Shown here piece after piece: positions 1 through 5,735 of a DNA stretch of 7,201 bases; the stretch's first letter is position 1; each line of letters opens with the position of its first letter. The translations under genes and the position numbers were made by a program. The stretch covers positions 1-7,201 of the forward strand of contig JAYWEL010000245.1 of assembly GCA_043779285.1 (NCBI GenBank). The letters are read 5' to 3'. The DNA comes from MGR-bin208 sp043779285. Lineage in GTDB: Bacteria; Bacteroidota; Bacteroidia; Chitinophagales; Chitinophagaceae. The notes below the pieces were generated by a model, which saw only the letters and a program-made list of their open reading frames with translations, searched no databases and had not been told where the DNA came from.

Positions 1-180
1 TTTCATAATCTCTTGTATTCCTTATCTGCATTAGCTTATATTGAATTTAACCATAAAAAATCTCTAATGCTACGCATTAGAAAATATATGCCACTTTGGG
101 TTGATTATCAACGATTTATAGCTCTATTGCGTAATCTGGGTTTAAAACCATGGATGATTTTTCTTATTCAGGCTATATAA
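1..180 (+). CDS. C-terminal end of an unidentified protein (5' end outside window)
   Basis: The first frame is open from the window edge for 59 codons to a TAA at 178-180, while the other two forward frames hit stops within the first 35 bases. The visible protein is rich in hydrophobic and basic residues and ends with LGLKPWMIFLIQAI, preceded by a basic stretch (HKKSLMLRIRKYMPLW). A basic, amphipathic to hydrophobic tail of this kind is seen in membrane-associated enzymes such as some family 2 glycosyltransferases, but no catalytic motif lies in the window, so I make no functional call. The last roughly 27 codons have a degenerate partner at 2493-2576. No terminator is evident after the stop. 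It could also be a chance open frame, although 59 sense codons in AT-rich DNA make a real gene end more likely. Confidence 0.45.
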   Translation, partial: FHNLLYSLSALAYIEFNHKKSLMLRIRKYMPLWVDYQRFIALLRNLGLKPWMIFLIQAI

Positions 181-187
181 ACTTTTT
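103..187 (+). repeat. Imperfect direct repeat, copy A (3' end of the partial gene)
   Basis: This segment, which spans the last codons of the partial gene and its stop, resembles 2493-2576. The core 141-167 matches 2534-2560 at 25 of 27 positions without gaps; the mismatches are at 153/2546 and 165/2558. Outside the core the two copies share GATTAT, then CAACGATTTA against CAGCGATTTA, then GTAAT, and after the core TAAACTTT against TAACTTT, with small gaps between them. The two copies lie about 2.39 kb apart and flank the lectin gene unit. Confidence 0.5.
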
Positions 188-270
188 GCGTAGTCCCCTA
201 GGTAATTAATGTGAGCCAATTAAAAATGAATGAATAAGAATTTTTAAAAAATGGTTGCCCGTCATATTTT
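181..270. other. Intergenic region between converging genes
   Basis: This 90-base spacer separates the stop of the partial + strand gene from the stop of the - strand lectin gene. I looked for a shared bidirectional terminator and found only AT-only self-complementarity (TTTTTAAAAA at 241-250) and the palindrome CCTAGG near 198. Neither makes a convincing GC stem with a U-tract. Confidence 0.6.
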
Positions 271-2232
271 TTATCGGATGATTGTTGAAGTGCCTTTCAG
301 TTCATAAACTTTCCCTGCAATATCTTCTGCTTTCAGCATCCAAACATAAGTGCCCGTGGGTTGCTGAATGCCTCTGATTTTTCCATCCCATCCTTCTCCC
401 GGTTTGGTGGAGCTGAAGACGAGTTGGCCCCAGCGATTATAGATTCTGAAATAATGAATTTTAGGGATATCAAAATAAATTGGCCTGAGTACATCATTTT
501 TGCCATCATTGTTTGGAGTAAACCCTGAAGGAATAAAAATCCTTGAGCCTTTAAAAGTTTTCAGGTTGATTGTATCCATTGCTACACAGCCTTCTATTGT
601 AGTAGCGGTGATGATATAAGTCATATCATTCTGAATGGATGCCATCGGGCCGGAAATATTCGGGTTTGTCAAACCCATAGAAGGAGTCCATGTAAAATTG
701 GGTGCGCCGCTTGTATTGCTCTGCCAGGTTGATAATAACCTTACCGGGGTATTGGGTAAGATAGTAGTGTCGTTGATGGTAGATACATTTATATAAGCAA
801 TATTAATTGCTTTAGTAATTGCAGTCGAACTACATGCATTACTTGCAGTGGCTATTAACCTGACTGTTTTATTCCCTGCAGGAGAATAAGTATGAACCGG
901 GTTTTGTAAAACAGAAGTACTGCCATCGCCAAAGCTCCAGTTCCATTGTATAATATTGGTGGCATTGTCTTGTTGGATTGCAAAAAAACTGATTGGTTTA
1001 TTCAGGCATCCGTTGGGAGCATTCATGCTGATGGAAGGTGAAGGTTTAATAATAAAAGTTTTGGAAGCAGTATCGGATTCGCAGCCGATGGCTGATCTGA
1101 CTACTAATTTTAATTGGTGAGATCCTGCTGCCAGATTTGAAAAAGGAGGTTGCTGAAGATCAGAAATATTTAATCCATTCACCAGGTAAGTCCGGTTATT
1201 GATAAAACCAACTGCATTGGAGGACAGATCATTTACTCTTGGCGCTCTGCCGGAACAAGTATCAAATACTTCAAATGCTGCAACGGGTTTGGAACCGATC
1301 GTTATATTTCTTCTTAAAGTATCGCCGATACATCCATCCAACCCGGTAATAACGAGTTTCGTATTATACACACCCGGACTTGCATAGATGTGTGGCGGTG
1401 GATTTTGTAAAATGCTGCTGCTGCCATCACCAAAATTCCAGTACCAGGATTGAATGGGTGCAAACGAAACGGAATTGTCAGAAAAACTCATTGCTGACCC
1501 AATACAAACTGCATTGTTGGGAGTACCGGTTGTAAATGCAGGATTAAGTGAAGTGCAAAATTGCTGAAGATTGACAGAACCTCCGGTTGCTCCTGTAAAT
1601 CCCCAAAACACGAGGGGATCATTATTAAAATAATTTGCCACAATATTATTCACCATGCTAAGCCTGAATTCACCATCAAAAAAAACATCCATTTTAAATG
1701 AAATAGCATCCCATCTTATTCTAAGTGTATGCCACTGGCAATCCTCAATGTTCGGATTGGAAAGTGAAGCTTGTACCGGACCGGCCAGGTCATTGCCATG
1801 AGTGATATTTCCATTTGCCTGGATACTGATATGGTCAAATGCAGGATCATTATTAATTGTATTCTCCCAGGTATCCAAAGCAATACCAATAGAAGGCCTG
1901 ATACCTTCAAATCCCATTCCGCCTCCTGTAGTGCCAATGCTTGTACTTATGGGTTGCAGAATAAATACAATGCCATCGGCGCCAGTAATATCCAGGCAAC
2001 CGAGATTGACATTGAAAGTATAATCAAAAGAATTATTCAGGTTGATCTTATTGGAATTCCATACGCTGCCGCTTTGTGTATTTAATGCCGGAGTAAGTGT
2101 GTAGCAATTGCAGGTATTCTGCGTAGCAGATCCGTTAAGGATGTATTGAGAAAATGAAAATAAAGGAAGACAGCTTAACAAACTGTAAAAAAATACACAG
2201 ATTATAAATTGTTTAAATGTCCCCGTTCTCAT
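271..2232 (-). CDS. T9SS-exported L-type lectin/PKD-domain surface protein (gliding motility-associated C-terminal domain)
   Basis: This is a 653-residue secreted, probably surface-attached or released, carbohydrate-binding protein. A Sec signal peptide covers residues 1 to about 28 (basic start, hydrophobic core, cut near SFS-Q29). Residues about 30-230 look like a bacterial L-type (legume-like) lectin fold, with ADGIVFILQP at 85-94, a glycine-rich loop at 103-110, IGIALDTWEN at 115-124 and NDPAFDHISI at 128-137; the acidic and Asn residues there are candidate metal and sugar ligands. PKD domains follow at about 232-312 (WNFGDG at 265-270) and 398-478 (WSFGDG at 432-437), with a more divergent PKD/Ig-like segment between them (about 315-396) and another at about 480-560. 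The end, about 563-653, is the CHU_C/TIGR04131 type B sorting domain, with FIPSGFTPNNDGKND, IYNRWGQLVF and GWDGK...PTGTYVW. By family knowledge this domain sends proteins through the type IX secretion system. The ligand is not predictable from sequence. The gene may share a transcript with the small ORF 58 bases upstream. The start ATG is chosen because it places the signal peptide correctly. Confidence 0.93.
   Translation of the reverse strand: MRTGTFKQFIICVFFYSLLSCLPLFSFSQYILNGSATQNTCNCYTLTPALNTQSGSVWNSNKINLNNSFDYTFNVNLGCLDITGADGIVFILQPISTSIGTTGGGMGFEGIRPSIGIALDTWENTINNDPAFDHISIQANGNITHGNDLAGPVQASLSNPNIEDCQWHTLRIRWDAISFKMDVFFDGEFRLSMVNNIVANYFNNDPLVFWGFTGATGGSVNLQQFCTSLNPAFTTGTPNNAVCIGSAMSFSDNSVSFAPIQSWYWNFGDGSSSILQNPPPHIYASPGVYNTKLVITGLDGCIGDTLRRNITIGSKPVAAFEVFDTCSGRAPRVNDLSSNAVGFINNRTYLVNGLNISDLQQPPFSNLAAGSHQLKLVVRSAIGCESDTASKTFIIKPSPSISMNAPNGCLNKPISFFAIQQDNATNIIQWNWSFGDGSTSVLQNPVHTYSPAGNKTVRLIATASNACSSTAITKAINIAYINVSTINDTTILPNTPVRLLSTWQSNTSGAPNFTWTPSMGLTNPNISGPMASIQNDMTYIITATTIEGCVAMDTINLKTFKGSRIFIPSGFTPNNDGKNDVLRPIYFDIPKIHYFRIYNRWGQLVFSSTKPGEGWDGKIRGIQQPTGTYVWMLKAEDIAGKVYELKGTSTIIR
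898..945 (-). repeat. Intragenic repeat encoding the second PKD signature
   Basis: This 48-base segment encodes WNWSFGDGSTSVLQNP (residues 430-445) of the lectin/PKD protein and is similar in DNA and protein to 1399-1446. It marks equivalent positions of two PKD domains and fits domain duplication within the gene. Confidence 0.75.
1399..1446 (-). repeat. Intragenic repeat encoding the first PKD signature
   Basis: This partner of 898-945 encodes WYWNFGDGSSSILQNP (residues 263-278). Twelve of the sixteen residues match the other copy, and the order W-x-W-x-FGDGS-x-S-x-LQNP is kept. Confidence 0.75.
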
Positions 2233-2290
2233 AAGGTATTAAAGATACAATTGGAATATGACAGGTATTGTAAAACTGAAATTCTATTTC

Positions 2291-2422
2291 TTATTTACCT
2301 GCGGGTTCCAACATGGCATCATGAACAATAGTACCATTTTGTGCAGTACTAATGAAAGAAAATAAAAGAAGAGGAAGCAGTAATTTTAAATTGCTGAGTA
2401 AGTGTAGATTTCTCTTAAACAT
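2291..2422 (-). CDS. Small secreted peptide, 43 residues, unknown function
   Basis: An ATG at 2422-2420 opens a 43-codon frame ending in TAA at 2293-2291. The product starts MFKRNLHLLSNLK and continues with a strongly hydrophobic core (LLLPLLLFSFIS), then a typical Bacteroidota signal-peptidase site, STAQ-NG, at residues 25-30. The mature part would be only about 15 residues (NGTIVHDAMLEPAGK). The basic start, hydrophobic core and small residues before the cut form such a regular signal peptide that chance seems unlikely. The leader just before the ATG (ACCCCAAATTT) has no Shine-Dalgarno sequence, which is normal for this phylum. The gene lies 58 bases upstream of the lectin gene on the same strand, so the two may be co-transcribed. 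It could instead be the surviving 5' end of a longer, decayed gene. I recognise no family. Confidence 0.5.
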   Translation of the reverse strand: MFKRNLHLLSNLKLLLPLLLFSFISTAQNGTIVHDAMLEPAGK

Positions 2423-2583
2423 AAATTTGGGGTTTTAGTTATAAAAAATGAAATGAAATTGGTTGAGATAGAATATCGGAATCAAGATATAAGATTATTA
2501 AATGCAGCGATTTAAAAAATATAGCCAAGTAATTTTAAAACCATGTATGATTTTTCTGATGAATATTATTAACTTTCCACAAT
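2423..2583. promoter_or_regulatory. Divergent intergenic region between the small ORF and the gamma-glutamyltransferase gene
   Basis: These 161 bases must hold the promoters for both directions unless transcription reads in from outside. I found no full TTTG-N19-TAnnTTTG match on either strand. The nearest -7-like sites toward the transferase are TAATTTTA at 2530-2537 and TAACTTTC at 2570-2577, each one base off consensus and each without a well-placed -33 TTTG; the second lies so close to the ATG that the transcript would be almost leaderless. The right half also contains the degenerate repeat copy 2493-2576. Confidence 0.35.
2493..2576 (+). pseudogene. Degenerate copy B of the 3' end of the partial gene at 1-180
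   Basis: This segment aligns with 103-187 (core 2534-2560, 25 of 27 identical to 141-167). Read in the matching frame from 2502, it gives MQRFKKYSQVILKPCMIFLM, against QRFIALLRNLGLKPWMIFLI in the partial gene. The QRF and LKPxMIFL blocks line up with a one-codon gap. There is an in-frame stop just upstream (2499-2501). The frame continues past the copy to a stop at 2646-2648, overlapping the transferase start out of frame. I read it as the relic of a duplicated gene end or as one half of a recombination scar, not as a working gene. Confidence 0.35.
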
Positions 2584-4317
2584 ATGCAAACAATGAGATT
2601 CAAACTAAACCTGGTCATACTTTCGTTCTTAATTTTATTTTCCTGTAAAACTTCCAGGGTTTCAAATTCAGGATTAGCAGATATTAATCCGTTCCAATTC
2701 AACATTCAAAAAAGTATCATTTGCGAAAATGCAGCAGTGGTATCGGCACATCCTTTGGCAAGTAAAGTAGGTTTGTTGATCTTAAAACAAGGGGGAAATG
2801 CTTTTGATGCAGCCATCGCTACTCAGTTAGCCCTTGCCGTTGTATATCCTAATGCCGGCAATATAGGTGGCGGAGGTTTTTTAGTTGCCAGGTTACAGAA
2901 CGAATCTTTAATTTCTATCGACTATAGAGAAATGGCTCCATCGAAATCACATCGGGATATGTACCTCGATGAAAAAGGAAACCCATTAACCCATAAAAGC
3001 CAACATGGACATTTATCTTCCGGCGTTCCTGGAACGGTTGCTGGCTTATTTGAATCCTTGAAATATGCCAGGCTTCCAATGGCAAAATTAATTCAGCCTG
3101 CAATTGAATTGGCTGAAAAAGGATTTGCAATCAGCGAAAAAGAAGCAAGAGCTTTTAATGCTTTACAGGATGTACTTAAAAAATACAATACGGTGATGCC
3201 TGTTTTTGTAAAATTGATTCCTTGGAAAGCAGGCGATATTTTAATACAGAAAGATCTTGCAAATACATTAAGGAGAATTCAAAAAAATGGTTCAACCGGT
3301 TTTTATCAAGGTGAAACAGCTAAATTAATTGTAGCTGAAATGCAACGGGCAGACGGTATTATTTCATTGGTTGATTTACAGAATTATAAAGCCATCAGCA
3401 GAAAACCACACCTATTTGATTATAAAGGATATACCATAGTTGGTATGCCTATGCCAAGCAGTGGTGCTGTGTTAAATAATCAAATGATGAAGATGCTGGA
3501 AGACAAACCTATTGCCAGCTATGGATTCCATTCTTTACAAGCCGTTCAGCTTATGATTGAAGTAGAAAGAAGAGCTTATGCAGACCGAGCCGAATATATG
3601 GGCGATGCTGACTTTTATACGGTGCCAGTAAATACATTGGTAAATGCCAGCTATCTTAAAAAAAGAATGGAAAATTACGATCCGAATAAAGCCGGTGACA
3701 GCAAATTGATAAACCCCGGCAAAATGCCCATTTTGGAAAGTGAAGAAACCACTCATTTAAGTGTTATTGATAAGGAAGGCAATGCCGTTTCAGTAACAAC
3801 TACTTTAAATAATTCATACGGCAGTAAAATGGTTGTTGGTGGCGCCGGATTTTTTATGAACGATGAAATGGATGATTTCAGTATTAAACCAGGTATACCT
3901 AATATGTATGGCGCAATTGGTGGAGAAGCAAATGCCATTCAGCCAGGGAAAAGAATGCTGAGTTCTATGACACCGACAATTGTTTTAAAAGATAATAAGC
4001 CTTTTCTTGTTGTTGGCACGCCTGGTGGTACAACCATTTCTACTTCTGTTTTTCAAACAATCCTGAATATTATTGATTTTGGAATGAGTGCTGATGATGC
4101 AGTAAATAAACCGAAATTTCATCATCAATGGTTACCGGACAGAGTAGATGTAGAAAAAGGATTCTCGATGATACTGCGAGAACAACTAAAAAAGATGGGG
4201 TATACCATTTTTGAGAGGGAAGCAATTGGAAGAACAGAACTGATTAAAGTATTGCCAAACGGAAAATTTGAAGCAGTTGCAGATAGTCGTGGGGATGATG
4301 CTGCCGAAGGGTATTAA
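2584..4317 (+). CDS. ggt: Gamma-glutamyltransferase (gamma-glutamyltranspeptidase), predicted lipoprotein
   Basis: This 577-residue Ntn-hydrolase (MEROPS T03 family) cleaves the gamma-glutamyl bond of glutathione and related compounds and passes the glutamyl group to water or an acceptor. Residues align nearly end to end with E. coli GGT (580 residues). The precursor would cut itself before Thr389 (TTHLSV, 389-394), the catalytic N-terminus of the small subunit. By the two-residue offset from E. coli, substrate residues are kept: Arg115 (DYREMAP), Thr407, Asn409, Asp431, Ser460-Ser461 and Gly481-Gly482. Glu428 stands where E. coli has Gln430, as in human GGT1. The lid loop with Tyr442 (KPGIPNMYG) is present. 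The C-terminus is GDDAAEGY. A lipoprotein signal ends at Cys21 (LFSC), so the enzyme is probably tethered in the periplasm; no acidic residues follow the Cys to suggest surface export. ATGs at 2584 and 2593 both leave a usable signal peptide; the second gives a neater basic start (MRFK). The DUF1572 gene follows after 15 bases. Confidence 0.97.
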   Translation: MQTMRFKLNLVILSFLILFSCKTSRVSNSGLADINPFQFNIQKSIICENAAVVSAHPLASKVGLLILKQGGNAFDAAIATQLALAVVYPNAGNIGGGGFLVARLQNESLISIDYREMAPSKSHRDMYLDEKGNPLTHKSQHGHLSSGVPGTVAGLFESLKYARLPMAKLIQPAIELAEKGFAISEKEARAFNALQDVLKKYNTVMPVFVKLIPWKAGDILIQKDLANTLRRIQKNGSTGFYQGETAKLIVAEMQRADGIISLVDLQNYKAISRKPHLFDYKGYTIVGMPMPSSGAVLNNQMMKMLEDKPIASYGFHSLQAVQLMIEVERRAYADRAEYMGDADFYTVPVNTLVNASYLKKRMENYDPNKAGDSKLINPGKMPILESEETTHLSVIDKEGNAVSVTTTLNNSYGSKMVVGGAGFFMNDEMDDFSIKPGIPNMYGAIGGEANAIQPGKRMLSSMTPTIVLKDNKPFLVVGTPGGTTISTSVFQTILNIIDFGMSADDAVNKPKFHHQWLPDRVDVEKGFSMILREQLKKMGYTIFEREAIGRTELIKVLPNGKFEAVADSRGDDAAEGY

Positions 4318-4332
4318 TACTAACTTAAAAAC

Positions 4333-4833
4333 ATGAACTTAGAAAACATTTATTTACAAAACGCCCTTAAAGAATTTCAATCTCAAAAATTGCTAGCAGA
4401 TAAAACCATGGAAAGAATGTTGGAAGAGCAATTACATTGGCAATCGAATAAAGAATCCAATTCAATGGCTATCCTAGTACAACACATGCATGGCAATATG
4501 CAAAGTCGCTGGATAAATTTTTTGACTGAAGATGGGGAAAAAACCTGGCGGAAAAGAGATGCCGAATTTGAAGATCAGCAATTTTCAAAAGAGAAACTTT
4601 TATCGTTATGGGAAGAAGGCTGGTCCACTCTTTTCAATTCCTTAAACCAGTTGAATGATACAGATCTTTCTAAAACGGTTTTTATACGAGAGCAACCTTT
4701 GATTGTTATTGAAGCAATCAACCGCCAATTAGCCCACTATTCCTACCATGTTGGTCAAATGGTATTGCTAGGGAAATTCATCCTCGGCAAAGATTGGAAC
4801 TCACTTTCTATTCCTCGAAAAATTTCAACTTGA
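4333..4833 (+). CDS. DUF1572 family protein (DinB/YfiT-like metal-binding four-helix bundle)
   Basis: This is a 166-residue cytoplasmic protein with no signal peptide, of normal length for its family. It matches the DUF1572 branch of the DinB superfamily: EEQLHWQSNKESNSMAILVQ at 31-50, HMHGNMQSRW at 51-60, then FLTEDGEKTWRKRDAEFED, LWEEGWSTLF at 92-101, and the C-terminal AINRQLAHYSYHVGQMV (128-144) and SLSIPRK. His51, His135 and His139 are the expected metal-ligand triad of DinB-like proteins. Some members of the superfamily are thiol-dependent S-transferases (bacillithiol and mycothiol enzymes), but the substrate of DUF1572 proteins is not established and I do not assign one. The gene starts 15 bases after the gamma-glutamyltransferase stop with no terminator between them, so a shared transcript is likely. 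Confidence 0.87.
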   Translation: MNLENIYLQNALKEFQSQKLLADKTMERMLEEQLHWQSNKESNSMAILVQHMHGNMQSRWINFLTEDGEKTWRKRDAEFEDQQFSKEKLLSLWEEGWSTLFNSLNQLNDTDLSKTVFIREQPLIVIEAINRQLAHYSYHVGQMVLLGKFILGKDWNSLSIPRKIST

Positions 4834-4842
4834 TAAAATCAT

Positions 4843-4888
4843 TGATTGAAATTGTATACAAACAATTCTGTTTCATTTGATTCAATCA
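4843..4888. repeat. Nested inverted repeats after the DUF1572 gene
   Basis: TGATTGAA at 4843-4850 pairs perfectly with TTCAATCA at 4881-4888. Inside them ATTGT (4851-4855) pairs with ACAAT (4862-4866), continuing the left arm directly, and TTGTATACAA (4852-4861) is a perfect 10-base palindrome. A 14-base bulge on the right side and the absence of a U-tract argue against a standard intrinsic terminator. A weak terminator or a protein-binding site is possible. Confidence 0.35.
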
Positions 4889-4906
4889 CCATCTTATATA
4901 AATTAT
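4876..4906 (+). promoter_or_regulatory. Weak candidate promoter for the outer-membrane barrel gene
   Basis: A TTTG at 4876-4879 is followed, after exactly 19 bases, by TAAATTAT at 4899-4906, which matches the Bacteroidota -7 element TAnnTTTG except at its last two defined positions. The start of transcription would be near 4912, leaving a leader of about 45 bases before the ATG at 4958. The -33 box overlaps the left edge of the right inverted-repeat arm region. Support is weak because of the imperfect -7 box. Confidence 0.25.
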
Positions 4907-4957
4907 TATTACATTTAACAGGCTCAGAATTTTTTATTTTCTTTTAATACGTATCAC

Positions 4958-5611
4958 ATGAAGAGAACTGGTCTTTTTATCGCTTCTTTATTTATTATGT
5001 TTATTACGAACGGCCAATCCGTTTTAAGTTTTTTTGGTGGGCCTCAAACAACCACTGCAAAATTTGCCGTTGGTCCAGATATACAAAACACAGAAAGTAA
5101 AATTGGATTTCATTTAGGAGTAGCAAAAAAAATAAATTTTGATGACCAGATTTTTTTTTACCCCTCTGTTTCTTATAGTTTAAAAGGATACAAAGTCTCC
5201 TTTCAAAATCCATCCTCTCTTCCGGGATTAGATATTGTCTATGATAATACAACCATTCATACAATCGATTTTTCGCCACATTTACAGGTAGATTTCAGCA
5301 AAAACAAAAGCCATCTTTTTATTCGTTTCGGTCCAACCTTTGATGCTGCAATTTTAGGAAAGGAAGAAGTTATTTTTCAAAACGGGAAAAAAGAAAACCG
5401 GGATATGAAATTCAGTTTTTCTAACTATGGCCGTATTGGCGCCTCTTTGGTTTCACAGTTTGGGTATGAAACGGAAAATAAATTCTTTGTCAGTGTGCGT
5501 TATGATTATGGTGTAGGTAGTATCAGTAATGCCGATGGAGGTCCAAAGATCACTAACCGGATTTTGGCCTTGTCTTTGGGCCTATATATTCCCAATAAAA
5601 AACCAAAATAG
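4958..5611 (+). CDS. Small outer-membrane beta-barrel protein (PorT/OMP_b-brl_2-like)
   Basis: This 217-residue protein begins with a Sec signal peptide (MKRTGLFIASLFIMFITNGQ, cut near residue 20). The mature part shows alternating hydrophobic strands with aromatic edges: about 50-61 (GFHLGVAKKINF), 65-82, 100-113, 119-132, 153-171, 176-189 (FFVSVRYDYGVGSI) and a final strand at 198-211 (ITNRILALSLGLYI). The pattern fits the eight-stranded outer-membrane barrel proteins (PF13568-like) common in Bacteroidota, which are about 200-230 residues long. The last strand is followed by a short basic tail (PNKKPK) instead of the usual terminal aromatic. The family is broad and mostly of unknown role, so no specific function is given. 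It stands alone between two promoter-bearing spacers. The next gene, a TamB-like one, is also an envelope gene. Confidence 0.85.
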   Translation: MKRTGLFIASLFIMFITNGQSVLSFFGGPQTTTAKFAVGPDIQNTESKIGFHLGVAKKINFDDQIFFYPSVSYSLKGYKVSFQNPSSLPGLDIVYDNTTIHTIDFSPHLQVDFSKNKSHLFIRFGPTFDAAILGKEEVIFQNGKKENRDMKFSFSNYGRIGASLVSQFGYETENKFFVSVRYDYGVGSISNADGGPKITNRILALSLGLYIPNKKPK

Positions 5612-5623
5612 AAACCCGAACGT

Positions 5624-5635
5624 TTTATTCAGGTT
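5624..5635. repeat. Left arm of a 12-base perfect inverted repeat
   Basis: TTTATTCAGGTT here is the exact reverse complement of 5724-5735. It lies 12 bases after the stop of the barrel gene. In a read-through transcript from that gene it could pair with the region around the TamB-like start. Confidence 0.6.
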
Positions 5636-5678
5636 AAAATTCATCTATTTTATTTTAAAATTGCTGATTGGTACTGAA

Positions 5679-5709
5679 TTTGTGTTAAGGCCCTGATTCT
5701 TTACTTTTG
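5679..5709 (+). promoter_or_regulatory. Housekeeping-type Bacteroidota promoter for the TamB-like gene
   Basis: TTTG at 5679-5682, a 19-base spacer, and TACTTTTG at 5702-5709 match the known Bacteroidota sigma-ABfr consensus (-33 TTTG, -7 TAnnTTTG) at every defined position and in spacing. Transcription would begin near 5713-5716. That leaves only about 11-14 bases before the likely start at 5727, which supports a start at the very beginning of the open frame. Confidence 0.7.
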
Positions 5710-5723
5710 CATCTAATCAACTG

Positions 5724-5735
5724 AACCTGAATAAA
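5724..5735. repeat. Right arm of a 12-base perfect inverted repeat
   Basis: AACCTGAATAAA is the exact reverse complement of 5624-5635. It contains the CTG at 5727-5729 that I favour as the start codon of the TamB-like gene, so pairing of the arms would cover that codon. Confidence 0.6.

Noticed and set aside
181..270. Possible shared terminator between the two converging gene ends
   Set aside because: Only AT-only self-complementarity and a lone CCTAGG palindrome were found; there is no GC stem followed by a U-tract.
1199..2085. Several open frames of 60-100 codons on both strands inside the lectin/PKD gene
   Set aside because: They are antisense or out-of-frame shadows of a gene with strong domain evidence; none has a recognisable motif or a leader of its own.
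2240..2247. TATCTTTA (on the - strand) as a -7 box for the lectin gene
   Set aside because: It is one base off consensus, but no TTG or TTTG occurs at the required spacing upstream, and read-through from the small peptide gene explains transcription as well.
2915..3938. Three - strand open frames inside the gamma-glutamyltransferase gene
   Set aside because: They lie fully opposite a near-complete, well-conserved enzyme gene and carry no family features.
5004..5279. A 91-codon - strand open frame inside the outer-membrane barrel gene
   Set aside because: It is rich in Lys, Phe and Leu in the way antisense AT-rich DNA gives, has no recognisable domain, and overlaps a gene with a signal peptide and a barrel pattern.
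5634..5661. TTAAAAT/ATTTTAA pairing after the barrel gene as a terminator
   Set aside because: The stem is seven AT pairs with no GC content, which would be unstable, and such matches are common in this composition.
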